Shown here: piece by piece, positions 20,205 through 28,974 of the stretch
Layout: every line of letters starts with the position of its first letter
Numbering within the stretch: position 1 is the stretch's first letter
Assembly: GCF_003634965.1 (NCBI RefSeq)
Contig: NZ_RBXP01000014.1
Coordinates: 62,001 to 126,000 of the forward strand
DNA from: Azonexus fungiphilus
GTDB taxonomy: Bacteria; Pseudomonadota; Gammaproteobacteria; Burkholderiales; Rhodocyclaceae
Direction of reading: 5' to 3'
Length of the DNA stretch: 64,000 nucleotides
Made by a program: the position numbers and the translations under genes
Notes under the pieces: model-generated
What the model was told of the DNA's origin: nothing
Databases searched by the model: none
The model's input: only the letters and a program-made list of their open reading frames with translations

Positions 20205-21656
20205 ATGTCCGAAGAAATCCTGATCAATTTCACGCCGCAGGAAACCCGCGTTGCCGTCATGCAACAGGGGGTCGTCCAGGAGCTGCACATCGAGCGCACC
20301 GCCAGCCGCGGTCTGGTCGGCAACGTCTATCTCGGGCGTATCGTGCGCATCCTGCCCGGCATGCAGTCGGCTTTCGTCGATGTCGGCCTCGAGCGCACCG
20401 CCTTCCTCCACGTCGCCGACATCTGGCAGCCGCGCGAAACGGCGCAGGAGCGGCCGATCGAGCGGATCCTCGCGGAGGGCCAGAGCATCGTCGTCCAGGT
20501 CGTCAAGGATCCGATCGGGACCAAGGGGGCGCGCCTGTCGACGCAGATCTCGATCGCCGGCCGCATGCTGGTGCATCTGCCGCAGGAAAAACATATCGGC
20601 ATCTCGCAGCGCATCGAGGCCGAAGCCGAGCGCGAGATGCTGCGCGAGAAGATCACCCGTCTGGTGCCGGCCGACGAACCCGGCGGCTTCATCGTCCGGA
20701 CCATGGCCGAGAATGCCAGCGACGCCGAGTTCGCCACCGACATCGCCTATCTGCGCAAGACCTGGGCCGACATCCGCGACAAGGCACGGACCAGCGCGCC
20801 GCCCAGCCTGCTCTATCAGGAGCTGTCGCTGGGGCAGCGCGTGCTGCGCGACTTCGTCAATCCGGAAACCTCGCGCATCGTCATCGACTCGCGGGAGAAT
20901 TTCCAGAAACTGACGCTGTTCGCCGAGGAATACACGCCGGCGGTCGGCCCGCTGCTTGACCACTACACCGGCCAGCGGCCGCTGTTCGACCTGCACGGGG
21001 TCGAGGAGGAAATCCAGAAGGCGCTGGCCCGCCGCGTCGACCTCAAGTCGGGCGGCTACCTGATCATCGACCAGACCGAGGCGATGACGACGATCGACGT
21101 CAATACCGGCGGCTTCGTCGGCGTGCGCAACTTCGACGACACCATCTTCAAGACCAACCTCGAGGCGGCGGTCACCATCGCCCGCCAGCTGCGCTTGCGG
21201 AACCTCGGCGGCATCATCATTGTCGATTTCATTGACATGGAAAACGAGGAGCACAAGAAGTCGGTGCTGGAAGAGTTCAACAAGGCGCTGTCGCGCGACC
21301 ACACGCGGCTGACGGTGAACGGCTTCACCCATCTCGGCCTGGTCGAGATGACCCGCAAGCGCACCCGCGAATCGCTGGCGCACGTGCTGTGCGAGCCGTG
21401 CCCGACTTGCGGCGGCCGCGGCGAGGTGAAGACGGCGCGCACCGTCGCCTACGAGATCCTCCGCGAACTGCTGCGCGAGGCGCGTCAGTTCAACGCCCGC
21501 GAGTACCGCATCCTGGCCGGCCCGGCGGTCGTCGACCTGTTCCTCGACGAGGAGTCGCAGTCGCTGGCGATGCTGTCCGACTTCATCGGCAAATCGGTTT
21601 CCCTGCAATCCGAACCCAGTTATTCGCCCGAGCAGTACGACATCGTCCTGATGTAA
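20205..21656 (+). CDS. rng: ribonuclease G
   Basis: An endoribonuclease that matures the 5' end of 16S rRNA and helps mRNA decay. The 483-residue length matches RNase G, not the longer RNase E. An S1 RNA-binding domain occupies roughly residues 35-125 (GNVYLGRIVRILPGMQSAFVDVG). The catalytic region contains TIDVNTGGFVG and IIIVDFIDM with the metal-binding aspartates, and CEPCPTCGGRG is the zinc-link CxxC at about residue 400. ATG 20205 follows a weak GTAGAGA site. In many relatives rng follows maf directly; here 12.6 kb lies between them. Confidence 0.95.
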   Translation: MSEEILINFTPQETRVAVMQQGVVQELHIERTASRGLVGNVYLGRIVRILPGMQSAFVDVGLERTAFLHVADIWQPRETAQERPIERILAEGQSIVVQVVKDPIGTKGARLSTQISIAGRMLVHLPQEKHIGISQRIEAEAEREMLREKITRLVPADEPGGFIVRTMAENASDAEFATDIAYLRKTWADIRDKARTSAPPSLLYQELSLGQRVLRDFVNPETSRIVIDSRENFQKLTLFAEEYTPAVGPLLDHYTGQRPLFDLHGVEEEIQKALARRVDLKSGGYLIIDQTEAMTTIDVNTGGFVGVRNFDDTIFKTNLEAAVTIARQLRLRNLGGIIIVDFIDMENEEHKKSVLEEFNKALSRDHTRLTVNGFTHLGLVEMTRKRTRESLAHVLCEPCPTCGGRGEVKTARTVAYEILRELLREARQFNAREYRILAGPAVVDLFLDEESQSLAMLSDFIGKSVSLQSEPSYSPEQYDIVLM

Positions 21657-21675
21657 CCCCAAGGAGGAGTACCCG

Positions 21676-22551
21676 ATGAACGAAAGCAAGGAATTCGACA
21701 GTCTGGTCCCGGCGCAGGCCTTCGACCGGCGCAGTTTCCTGGTCACCAGCCTGGGTGCCGGTTTCGCCCTGGCGACCCTGCCGGTCGCCGCGCAGACGGC
21801 GATCCGCACCGATGCCGCCGGCCTGCTCGAGGGCGAGGTCAAGGTGCCGGTGCACGACGGCGCGATGGTCGCCTACCGGGCGGCCCCGGCCGGCGTCGCC
21901 CGGGCGCCGGTGGTGCTGCTGATTTCGGAAATCTTCGGCGTCCATGAATACATCCGCGACACCGCGCGTCGCCTGGCCAAGCTCGGCTATTTCGTCGTCG
22001 CCCCCGAGCTGTTCGCCCGCCAGGGCGATCCGCGCAAGATCGAGAGCGTCGCCGAGATCATCGACAGGATCAGCAGCAAGACGCCCGACGCCGAGGTGAT
22101 GAAGGACCTCGATGCAACGGTCGCCTGGGCCGCCGGGCAGGGCGCCGACAGCGCTCGCCTGGCGATCACCGGTTTCTGCTGGGGCGGCCGCATCACCTGG
22201 CTGTACAGCGCCCACAATCCCGGGGTCAAGGCCGGCGTCGCCTGGTACGGGCGCCTGGTCAGCCCGGTCAATGCCTACAATCCGCGCCACCCGATCGACC
22301 TGGTCGGCGAGTTGCGGGCACCGGTGCTCGGCCTCTACGGTGGCGTCGATACCGGCATCCCGGTCGACACCGTCGACGCCATGGAAGCCGCGCTGAAGAC
22401 CGGTAGCCCGGCGGCCAGGGCCTCGCAGATCCACCTCTACGACAATGCGCCGCATGCCTTCCACGCCGATTACCGGCCGAGCTATCGCAAGGAAGAGGCC
22501 GAGGACGGCTGGCGCCGGATGCTCGACTGGTTCCGCCAGAACGGCGTCTGA
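21676..22551 (+). CDS. exported dienelactone hydrolase-family protein
   Basis: An alpha/beta hydrolase of 291 residues. The N-terminus has a twin-arginine signal (DRRSFLVTSLGAGFALA, then a cut near VAAQ), so it should be exported folded through Tat. The nucleophile motif is GFCWGG (Cys in place of Ser, typical for dienelactone hydrolases), with an Asp in YGGVDTGIP and the catalytic His in NAPHAFHADYRPSY. It could act on dienelactone or on another ester or lactone. A strong AAGGAGGAG site precedes ATG 21676, 19 bases after the rng stop, so it may be read through from rng. Confidence 0.85.
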   Translation: MNESKEFDSLVPAQAFDRRSFLVTSLGAGFALATLPVAAQTAIRTDAAGLLEGEVKVPVHDGAMVAYRAAPAGVARAPVVLLISEIFGVHEYIRDTARRLAKLGYFVVAPELFARQGDPRKIESVAEIIDRISSKTPDAEVMKDLDATVAWAAGQGADSARLAITGFCWGGRITWLYSAHNPGVKAGVAWYGRLVSPVNAYNPRHPIDLVGELRAPVLGLYGGVDTGIPVDTVDAMEAALKTGSPAARASQIHLYDNAPHAFHADYRPSYRKEEAEDGWRRMLDWFRQNGV

Positions 22552-22619
22552 ACGCCATTTCGGGGCACGAAGGGGCGCATTCGTGCTACCCTTCGCGCCT
22601 TGATCCGACCGTACTCATC

Positions 22620-23048
22620 ATGACCACCGCCGAATCCGCCACCCCCGTCGCCAACGACAAGCCCGTCGATGTCCGCAGCCTGCTCAAGGACCTGCAAAGC
22701 CGCTTCGATGTCTTCCGCAACTACAGTCCGCTGGCCATCGGCATCGACAAGCAGCTGTTCGCCGCGCTGCCCGAGGTGAGCAAGAAGTCGGTCCGCCTGG
22801 CGATGCGCAGCCACACGATGGCGACGCGTTACCTGCGCGAGATGGAAAAGGCGACGCACCGTCTCAACCTCGACGGCAGCCAGGCCGGCGAAGTCACCGA
22901 CGAAAACCGCCAGCACGCCGCCGAACTGCTCAAGGAGCGCTTCAAGAAGCAGGCCGAGCAGCGCAAGGCCCAGGAGGCCGCGGCCAAGGCCGAGGCGGTC
23001 AAGCAGAAGAAGCTGCTCGAACTGGCGGAGAAATTCGGCCGCAAGTAA
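22620..23048 (+). CDS. ProQ/FinO-domain RNA chaperone
   Basis: A small RNA-binding protein of 142 residues. The ProQ/FinO fold covers about residues 15-90 (KDLQSRFDVFRNYSPLAIGIDKQL, then VRLAMRSHTMATRYLREM), the minimal-type domain of neisserial and betaproteobacterial ProQ. The C-terminal third is a charged Ala/Lys/Glu helix (KKQAEQRKAQEAAAKAEAVKQ), likely an RNA-binding tail. It would bind sRNAs and mRNA 3' ends. Its stop codon TAA is the first part of a perfect 16-base palindrome of the dispersed repeat. Confidence 0.9.
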   Translation: MTTAESATPVANDKPVDVRSLLKDLQSRFDVFRNYSPLAIGIDKQLFAALPEVSKKSVRLAMRSHTMATRYLREMEKATHRLNLDGSQAGEVTDENRQHAAELLKERFKKQAEQRKAQEAAAKAEAVKQKKLLELAEKFGRK

Positions 23049-23061
23049 CGGTCGACCGTTA
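23046..23061. repeat. perfect palindromic copy of the ACGGTCGAC repeat
   Basis: TAACGGTCGACCGTTA is a perfect 16-base palindrome that includes the proQ stop codon. It is followed by AAATTCCCGGGTTTTTC, so it may act as part of a terminator. Confidence 0.75.
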
Positions 23062-23220
23062 AATTCCCGGGTTTTTCACCCCTTGACTGCCGGCCTTGCG
23101 CCGGCAGTTGCGTTTGGGCGACGCAAAAACGCAGGGGCTTGCCCGGTTGTCCGCCGGGCCTGCTTCGGCGCGCCCCAATCTGGTTAATTCCGGCAGCGAC
23201 ACGCCCCGGTCGAGTGCGTT

Positions 23221-23230
23221 TTGCATGCAA
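23221..23230. promoter_or_regulatory. putative GntR operator 1
   Basis: TTGCATGCAA, a perfect 10-base palindrome followed by TCC. FCD-type GntR repressors commonly bind 10-12 base palindromes of the form TTGTATACAA, so this is a candidate site for the regulator encoded at 28974. It lies upstream of the AT-rich promoter patch. Confidence 0.5.
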
Positions 23231-23353
23231 TCCTGCGGCGCTTTTTCCGCCCCGGCGGCGGCAGCTGATTTTCCGGCAAAGAACAATCTGCAAATTTTTT
23301 TATATCCAACAGTTCTTTAGGAAATACATTCCGGAACCCCGTTGAATTGGCAC

Positions 23354-23365
23354 ATTGCATGCAAT
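23354..23365. promoter_or_regulatory. putative GntR operator 2
   Basis: ATTGCATGCAAT, a perfect 12-base palindrome 33 bases before the substrate-binding protein start and just downstream of the AT-rich promoter patch, where a bound repressor would block transcription. A third, imperfect copy (TTGCATGCAG) is at 23471-23480 inside the signal-peptide coding region. Confidence 0.6.
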
Positions 23366-23398
23366 CTCCCAAGTGTTTTCACCCCTTTGGAGATCCAC

Positions 23399-25009
23399 AT
23401 GACCCCCCAATTCACCAAGCTTTCACGCTGGCTGGCGGCGCTTCCCCTGGCCCTCACCCTGCATGGCGGTTTGCATGCAGAAACCGTCGCCCGCTACGGC
23501 ATTTCCATGGCCGACATTCCGCTGACCACCGGTCAGCCGGATCGCGGTGCCGGTGCCTACCAGTTCACCGGCCACACCCTGTACGACCCGCTGGTCGCCT
23601 GGGAGGCCAACGTCGGCAATCGTCCGGGCAAGCTGGTGCCGGGCCTGGCCAGCGAGTGGAAGGTCGATGCCAAGGACAACAAGAAATGGCTCTTCACGCT
23701 GCGCAAGGGGGTCAAGTTCCACGACGGTTCCGAGTTCAATGCCGACGCCGTGGTCTGGAACCTCGACAAGGTGCTCGCCGACAAGTCGCCGCAGTTCGAT
23801 GCCAAGCAGAGCGCCCAGGTGCGCCCGCGCATTCCGTCGATTGCGTCCTATCGCAAGGTCAATGACTACACGGTCGAGATCACGACCAAGGAAATCGACG
23901 CACTGTTCCCTTACCAGTTGCCGTGGTTCCTGATTTCCAGCCCGACGCAGTGGGAAAAGATGGGCAAGGACTGGAACAAGGTCGCCAGCAAGCCGTCCGG
24001 CACCGGTCCGTTCAAGCTCGACAAGCTGGTGCCGCGCGAGCGGGCCGACCTGGTCAAGAACACCGCCTACTGGGACAAGGCGCGCATGGCCAAGACCGAT
24101 CGCATCGTGCTGGTGCCGATTCCCGACGCGATGACCCGCGCCAACGCATTGCTCAACGGCCAGGTCGACATCATCGAAACGCCGCCGCCCGATGTCCTGC
24201 CGCAGTTGAAGGGCGCCGGCTTCAAGCTGGTGCAGAACGTCACGCCGCACGTATGGCCGTATCACTTCTCGACCCAGCCCGGTTCGCCGTGGACCGACAT
24301 CCGGGTGCGCAAGGCCGCCAACCTGGCGATCGACCGCAGTGCGGTGGTCAGCCTGATGAGTGGCCTGGCGACGCCGGCCAAGGGCCAGCTCGACCCGACC
24401 AGCCCGTGGTTTGGCAAGCCGGAATTCAAGATCGGCTACGACCTGCCGGCCGCCCGTGCCTTGATGGCCCAGGCCGGCTACAGCCAGGCCAAGCCGCTCA
24501 AGGCCAAGGTCATCATCGCCCAGGGCGGCACCGGCCAGATGCTGTCCTTGCCGATGAACGAGTTCATCCAGCAGAGCCTGGCCGAAATCGGCATCCAGGT
24601 GAGCTTCGAAGTGGTCGAGCTGGAAAACCTCTACCTGCACTGGCGTAGCGGTGCCAAGGCCGACATGAACGCCGGCAAGGGGATCACCGCGATCAACCTC
24701 GGCTATGTCACCGCCGACCCCTTCTACGCGCTGACCCGCTTCGCCGACAGCCGTTACGTGGCGCCGAACGGCGTGAACTGGGGCGGCTACAACAACCCCA
24801 AGGTCGATACCGCGCTTGATCAGGTGCGCACCACCTTCGATACCAAGAAGCAGGACGGGCTGCTCTCCTTCGTCCATCAATCCATGGTCGATGACGCGCT
24901 GATGCTGTGGGTGGTGCATGACGTCAATCCGCATGCCATCTCGCCCAAGGTCAAGGAGTTCGTCCAGGCCCAGCACTGGTTCCAGGACCTGACCACCATC
25001 CGCATGTGA
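23399..25009 (+). CDS. peptide-type ABC transporter substrate-binding protein (SBP family 5)
   Basis: A periplasmic solute receptor of 536 residues. The N-terminus MTPQFTKLSRWLAALPLA… is a signal peptide likely cut after LHA (residues 21-23). The mature protein has the family-5 pattern: LYDPLVAWE, then LASEWKVDAKDNKKWLFTLR with KFHDGSEFNADAV, the signature of oligopeptide/dipeptide/nickel/glutathione binding proteins. The ATG at 23399 has GGAG 6 bases before it and begins directly at the signal; an upstream in-frame ATG at 23342 has none. It is first in an operon with two permeases, two ATPases, a GntR regulator and a GGT-family enzyme, so the ligand is probably a peptide or gamma-glutamyl compound. 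Confidence 0.9.
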   Translation: MTPQFTKLSRWLAALPLALTLHGGLHAETVARYGISMADIPLTTGQPDRGAGAYQFTGHTLYDPLVAWEANVGNRPGKLVPGLASEWKVDAKDNKKWLFTLRKGVKFHDGSEFNADAVVWNLDKVLADKSPQFDAKQSAQVRPRIPSIASYRKVNDYTVEITTKEIDALFPYQLPWFLISSPTQWEKMGKDWNKVASKPSGTGPFKLDKLVPRERADLVKNTAYWDKARMAKTDRIVLVPIPDAMTRANALLNGQVDIIETPPPDVLPQLKGAGFKLVQNVTPHVWPYHFSTQPGSPWTDIRVRKAANLAIDRSAVVSLMSGLATPAKGQLDPTSPWFGKPEFKIGYDLPAARALMAQAGYSQAKPLKAKVIIAQGGTGQMLSLPMNEFIQQSLAEIGIQVSFEVVELENLYLHWRSGAKADMNAGKGITAINLGYVTADPFYALTRFADSRYVAPNGVNWGGYNNPKVDTALDQVRTTFDTKKQDGLLSFVHQSMVDDALMLWVVHDVNPHAISPKVKEFVQAQHWFQDLTTIRM

Positions 25010-25016
25010 CCCACCG

Positions 25017-25055
25017 GGCCGGGGTTCGCCCCGGCCATTCACCGGCTGTCGCCGG
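25017..25055 (+). terminator. intra-operon UUCG hairpin plus second stem
   Basis: GGCCGGGG–TTCG–CCCCGGCC (25017-25036) is a perfect 8-base stem with a stable UUCG tetraloop, followed by CCGGC–TGTC–GCCGG (25042-25055). There is no T-run. Placed just after the binding-protein stop, it probably protects that mRNA segment from 3' decay or partly attenuates, so that binding protein outnumbers the permeases. Confidence 0.65.
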
Positions 25056-25072
25056 ATTGAAGAAAGCGCCTC

Positions 25073-26026
25073 ATGTTTGCCTACATCATCAAGCGTCTGC
25101 TCTACGCCATCCCCATCGCGCTGAGCGTGACGGTGGTTTCCTTCGTGCTCGTCTATCTGGCGCCGGGCGATCCGCTCAATGCCATCGCCCCGGCTGACGC
25201 GCCGGAAGAGGTCATCGTTGCCCTGAAGAGTGCCTACGGCCTCGACAAGCCGGTGCCGGTGCAATACGGCCTGTGGCTGCTGCGTGCCGTGCAGGGCGAC
25301 CTCGGCACCTCGATCGCTTCCGGGCGTGCCGTCACCGCCGAAGTGCTGAGCGCCGTCAGCAACACGCTGCTGCTTGCCGGCATGGCGGCACTCGGCGGCG
25401 TCCTGATCGGCTGCATCCTCGGCGCCCTGGCAGGCTACCGCCACGGCACCTGGATCGACCGCGTCGCCACCGTCGTTTCGGTGATCGGCGTCAGCATTCC
25501 CCACTACTGGCTGGGCCTCGTGCTGACCATCGTCTTTTCCATCTGGCTGCCCTGGTTTCCGGCGATGGGCGCAGGCCCCGGCGGTTCTTCCGAATGGCTG
25601 TGGGATGTCGAACACCTGCGTCACCTGGTGCTGCCGGCGCTGACCCTGTCGGTGATCCCGATGGGCATCATCACCCGCACCGTACGCGCCCTGGTCGCCG
25701 ACATGCTGGAGCAGGAGTTCGTCGCCGCACTGCGGGCGCGCGGCCTGTCCGCCATCGCCATCTTCCGTCACATCGCCAAGAACACCGCACCGACCGTGCT
25801 TGCCGTCGCCGGCCTGCAGATAGGCTACCTGATGGGCGGCTCGATCCTGGTCGAGACCGTCTTCGCCTGGCCGGGCACGGGTTTCCTGCTCAATACCGCG
25901 ATCTTCCAGCGTGACATCCCGCTGCTGCAGGGAACCATCCTCGTGCTCTGCATGTTCTTCGTCGTCCTCAACCTGCTGGTGGACATCCTGCAACCGCTGA
26001 TCGACCCGCGCATGGGCCGCGGCTGA
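25073..26026 (+). CDS. peptide-type ABC transporter permease (DppB-like)
   Basis: The first inner-membrane permease of the ABC importer, 317 residues with six membrane helices. The N-terminus MFAYIIKRLLYAIPIALSVT is the conserved first helix of DppB/OppB proteins, and the EAA loop that contacts the ATPase is visible as VAALRARGLSAIAIFRHIAKN. It begins after the UUCG hairpin region and is followed 13 bases later by the second permease. Confidence 0.93.
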   Translation: MFAYIIKRLLYAIPIALSVTVVSFVLVYLAPGDPLNAIAPADAPEEVIVALKSAYGLDKPVPVQYGLWLLRAVQGDLGTSIASGRAVTAEVLSAVSNTLLLAGMAALGGVLIGCILGALAGYRHGTWIDRVATVVSVIGVSIPHYWLGLVLTIVFSIWLPWFPAMGAGPGGSSEWLWDVEHLRHLVLPALTLSVIPMGIITRTVRALVADMLEQEFVAALRARGLSAIAIFRHIAKNTAPTVLAVAGLQIGYLMGGSILVETVFAWPGTGFLLNTAIFQRDIPLLQGTILVLCMFFVVLNLLVDILQPLIDPRMGRG

Positions 26027-26039
26027 ACGGAGACTATCG

Positions 26040-26936
26040 ATGTCTGCTTCTCTTGAACTTTCCCTGCCGGCCGCCGCCGTAGCCGCTCAGGCCCCGAGCC
26101 GCAGCTACTGGCTGGTCGTCTGGCGCCAGCTGCGGCACGATCCGATGGCGCTGGCCGCCGGCCTGGTCCTGCTGATCATCATCGGCGCCGCCGTCTTCGC
26201 GCCCTGGCTGGCGCCGGCCGATCCCTTCAAGGCGAGCATGATCAAGCGCCTGCTGCCGATCGGCAGCCCCGGCTTCCTGCTCGGCACCGACGAGCTCGGC
26301 CGCGACATGCTCTCACGCTTGATGCATGGGGGGCGCCTGTCGCTGCTCATGGGCGTCGTACCGGTACTCGCCGCCTTCGGGATCGGCACCGCGATCGGCC
26401 TCTTTGCCGGCTACGTCGGCGGCAAGGTCAACATGGTCATCATGCGCGTCCTCGACGTGTTCTACGCCTTCCCCTCGGTGCTGCTCGCCGTGGCGATTTC
26501 CGGCGCGCTCGGGCCGGGCATGAGCAACAGCCTGCTGGCGCTGACCCTGGTCTTCGTGCCGCAGGTGGTGCGGGTCGCCGAAAGCGTCACCACCCAGGTG
26601 CGCCAGCTCGATTACATCGAGGCGGCACGAATGAGTGGTGCCAGCGCCTTCTCGATCATCCGCGTACATGTGCTGGGCAACGTCCTCGGTCCCGTCTTCG
26701 TCTATGCCACCGGTCTGCTCAGCGTCAGCATGATCCTGGCGTCCGGACTCTCCTTCCTCGGCCTTGGCGTCAAGCCGCCGGAGCCGGAGTGGGGCCTGAT
26801 GCTCAACACGCTGCGCTCGGCGATCTACGTCAATCCCTGGATCGCGGCACTGCCCGGTGCGCTGATCTTCATTACTTCCATCGCATTCAATCTGCTTGCA
26901 GATAGCGTGCGCTCGGCCATGGACATCCGTCGATGA
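26040..26936 (+). CDS. peptide-type ABC transporter permease (DppC-like)
   Basis: The second permease, 298 residues. A cytoplasmic N-terminal tail precedes the first helix; LGTDELGRDMLSRLMHGGRLSL is the DppC/OppC signature, and the EAA loop reads YIEAARMSGASAFSIIRVHVL. The C-terminus has LSFLGLGVKPPEPEWGLML, typical for the subfamily. Its stop overlaps the ATG of the first ATPase by four bases. Confidence 0.93.
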   Translation: MSASLELSLPAAAVAAQAPSRSYWLVVWRQLRHDPMALAAGLVLLIIIGAAVFAPWLAPADPFKASMIKRLLPIGSPGFLLGTDELGRDMLSRLMHGGRLSLLMGVVPVLAAFGIGTAIGLFAGYVGGKVNMVIMRVLDVFYAFPSVLLAVAISGALGPGMSNSLLALTLVFVPQVVRVAESVTTQVRQLDYIEAARMSGASAFSIIRVHVLGNVLGPVFVYATGLLSVSMILASGLSFLGLGVKPPEPEWGLMLNTLRSAIYVNPWIAALPGALIFITSIAFNLLADSVRSAMDIRR

Positions 26937-27997
26937 ATACCTCTTCCTACTCCCAGGCCCCGGTTCAGGACCGGGGCGGTCCAGCCCAGCCGCTGCTGAT
27001 TGTGCGCAATCTCAAGAAGCACTTTGCCGTGCGCGGCCAAGCGCTGGAAAAGACCAGAAAATACGTCCATGCAGTCGATGGCGTCAGCTTCTCGGTGCCG
27101 AAGGGCAAGACGCTGGGCATCGTCGGCGAATCGGGCTGCGGCAAATCGACCACCGCCCGCCTGATTGCCCGCCTGATGCCTGCCGATTCGGGCAGCATGG
27201 TGTTCGATGGCGAGGGCGTCGACGAATTCGGAGGCATCCGCCTCAAGGAGTTCCGGCGCAACTTGCAGATGGTTTTTCAGGATTCATTTGCTTCCCTCAA
27301 TCCTCGACTGACCATCGCCGAAACCATTGCCTATGGGCCTTGCGTGCACGGCATGCCGAAGGCGGCGGCAATGCAGCAGGCGCATGCACTGCTGGCACGC
27401 GTCGGACTGGAGCCCGCGCAGTTCGCCAGCCGCTATCCGCACGAGTTGTCCGGCGGCCAGCGCCAGCGCGTCAATATTGCCCGGGCGTTGGCCTTCGATC
27501 CGCGCCTGGTGATTCTCGACGAGGCCGTCGCGGCACTCGACAAGTCGGTGCAGGCGCAGGTGCTCAACCTGTTGCAGGAACTCAAGGCCGAGCGCCAGCT
27601 GACCTACCTGTTCATCTCGCACGACCTGCACGTGGTGCATTACATCTCGGACTACGTAATGGTGATGTATCTCGGCCAGGTCGTCGAAACCGGCCCGGTC
27701 GAGCGCATCTACGGCCAGGCGGCGCATCCCTACACGCGGGCGCTGCTTTCCGCCGTGCCATCGATGGATCCTGAGCGGCGGACGCAGGCCTCCCCGCTCG
27801 CCGGCGACCCTCCCAACCCGATCAACCCGCCGGGCGGCTGCCGCTTCCGCGACCGCTGTCCGCATGCCGATCCGGTGTGTGCCAGCCACGCACCCATATT
27901 GCTCGGCTTGCCCGGCGAGCCGGCACATCAGGCTGCCTGTCATCTCAATGACCCGGCTTCGGGGCATCCCGCTGCTCTTTCGGAGGTTCAATCATGA
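26933..27997 (+). CDS. peptide-type ABC transporter ATPase (DppF/OppF-like)
   Basis: One of two ATPases of the importer, 354 residues. Walker A GESGCGKST (about residues 65-73), signature LSGGQRQRVNIARAL, Walker B LVILDEAVAALD and the switch histidine in FISHDLHVV are all intact. The C-terminal extension GCRFRDRCPHADPVC is the cysteine-containing tail of peptide transporter ATPases. Walker B is followed by EAVAALD instead of the usual EPTSALD, a mild deviation. ATGA overlap with the permease; its own stop overlaps the next ATPase start by four bases. Confidence 0.93.
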   Translation: MNTSSYSQAPVQDRGGPAQPLLIVRNLKKHFAVRGQALEKTRKYVHAVDGVSFSVPKGKTLGIVGESGCGKSTTARLIARLMPADSGSMVFDGEGVDEFGGIRLKEFRRNLQMVFQDSFASLNPRLTIAETIAYGPCVHGMPKAAAMQQAHALLARVGLEPAQFASRYPHELSGGQRQRVNIARALAFDPRLVILDEAVAALDKSVQAQVLNLLQELKAERQLTYLFISHDLHVVHYISDYVMVMYLGQVVETGPVERIYGQAAHPYTRALLSAVPSMDPERRTQASPLAGDPPNPINPPGGCRFRDRCPHADPVCASHAPILLGLPGEPAHQAACHLNDPASGHPAALSEVQS

Positions 27998-28974
27998 CGA
28001 CACCCCTGGTATCCCTGCAGGATTTGTCGGTGCAGTTCTGCGGCAACCGCAAGGCGAGTGCGTTGAACGAGGTCAATATCGAACTGGCGGCCGGCGAAGT
28101 GCTCGGCTTGCTCGGCGAGTCCGGTTCGGGCAAGAGCGTGACGCTACGCACCTTGCTGCGCCTGCATCCGGAGCGGACGACGAAAATCCGGGGTCGGATG
28201 CTGGTCGACGGTCAGGATGTGCTTGCCCTCAAAGGGCGGGCGCTCGAGCTATATCGCGGCGGCACGGTTTCCATGGTCTTCCAGGAACCGGGCCTGGCTT
28301 TCGATCCGGTCTACACCGTCGGTCAGCAGATCACCGAAGCGATCCGGGCCCACGAGTCGGTCACAGAGCAGGCCGCGCGCGCCCGGGCGCTGCTGATGCT
28401 CGAACGGGTGCAGATTCCGCAGGCAAAGCGGCGTTTCGATGCCTATCCACACGAACTTTCCGGTGGCATGCGTCAGCGCGCGATGATCGCGCTGGCACTG
28501 GCCTGCCAGCCCAAGCTGCTGCTCGCCGACGAGCCGACGACGGCGCTCGATGCCACGGTACAAATCCAGATCCTGTTGCTGTTGCGTGAGTTGCAACGCG
28601 AAACCGGCATGTCGGTGATTTTCGTGACCCACGACATCGGTGCCGCCGTTGAAGTCGCCGACCGCATTGCCGTGATGTATGCAGGACGAATTGTCGAGCA
28701 GGGGCCGGTCGGACAGCTTGTCCGGGCACCACGTCATCCCTACACGGCCGGTTTGCTGGCCGCCACGGTCGGTACGGAAAACCGGGGGCAGCCGCTAATG
28801 GCGGTGCCCGGTTCGCCGCCGGACCTGGCCGCTTTGCCCCCGGGCTGCAGCTTCGCGCCTCGGTGCAAGCATGCCGATGAAGCTTGCCGGTCCCGGGTGC
28901 CGCCACTCCTTTCCTCTGCGGGGCAGGCCGTGGCTTGCTGGCATCCGTTGATGCCTCTGGCGGAGGCGGCCTGA
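27994..28974 (+). CDS. peptide-type ABC transporter ATPase (DppD/OppD-like)
   Basis: The second ATPase, 326 residues. Walker A GESGSGKSVTLR, signature LSGGMRQRAMIALAL, Walker B LLLADEPTTALD and FVTHDIGAAVEVADRI are intact, and GCSFAPRCKHADEAC gives the cysteine-bearing C-terminal tail. GGAGG lies before ATG 27994. With its partner it forms the heterodimeric motor of the importer. Its stop shares a base with the GntR start. Confidence 0.93.
   Translation: MTTPLVSLQDLSVQFCGNRKASALNEVNIELAAGEVLGLLGESGSGKSVTLRTLLRLHPERTTKIRGRMLVDGQDVLALKGRALELYRGGTVSMVFQEPGLAFDPVYTVGQQITEAIRAHESVTEQAARARALLMLERVQIPQAKRRFDAYPHELSGGMRQRAMIALALACQPKLLLADEPTTALDATVQIQILLLLRELQRETGMSVIFVTHDIGAAVEVADRIAVMYAGRIVEQGPVGQLVRAPRHPYTAGLLAATVGTENRGQPLMAVPGSPPDLAALPPGCSFAPRCKHADEACRSRVPPLLSSAGQAVACWHPLMPLAEAA

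Larger units (their letters stand above)
23062..23398 (+). promoter_or_regulatory. control region of the peptide ABC/GGT operon
   Basis: A 337-base gap before the substrate-binding protein gene, without a supported gene. An AT-rich patch at 23287-23330 (a T7 run, TATATCC, TTTAGGAAATACATT) is the best promoter candidate, though I cannot fix the hexamers. Two palindromes TTGCATGCAA flank this patch (23221-23230 and 23354-23365). CTTTGGAG at 23385-23392 is the ribosome-binding site. Confidence 0.5.

Noticed and set aside
20169-21842. 1.6 kb open extension upstream of the YegQ-like gene on the minus strand
   Set aside because: It is antisense to rng with its conserved motifs; the YegQ family start at 20168 is clear.
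23423-25993. An 856-codon minus-strand frame opposite the ABC operon
   Set aside because: No recognisable domain, biased composition, and full overlap with the binding protein and first permease.
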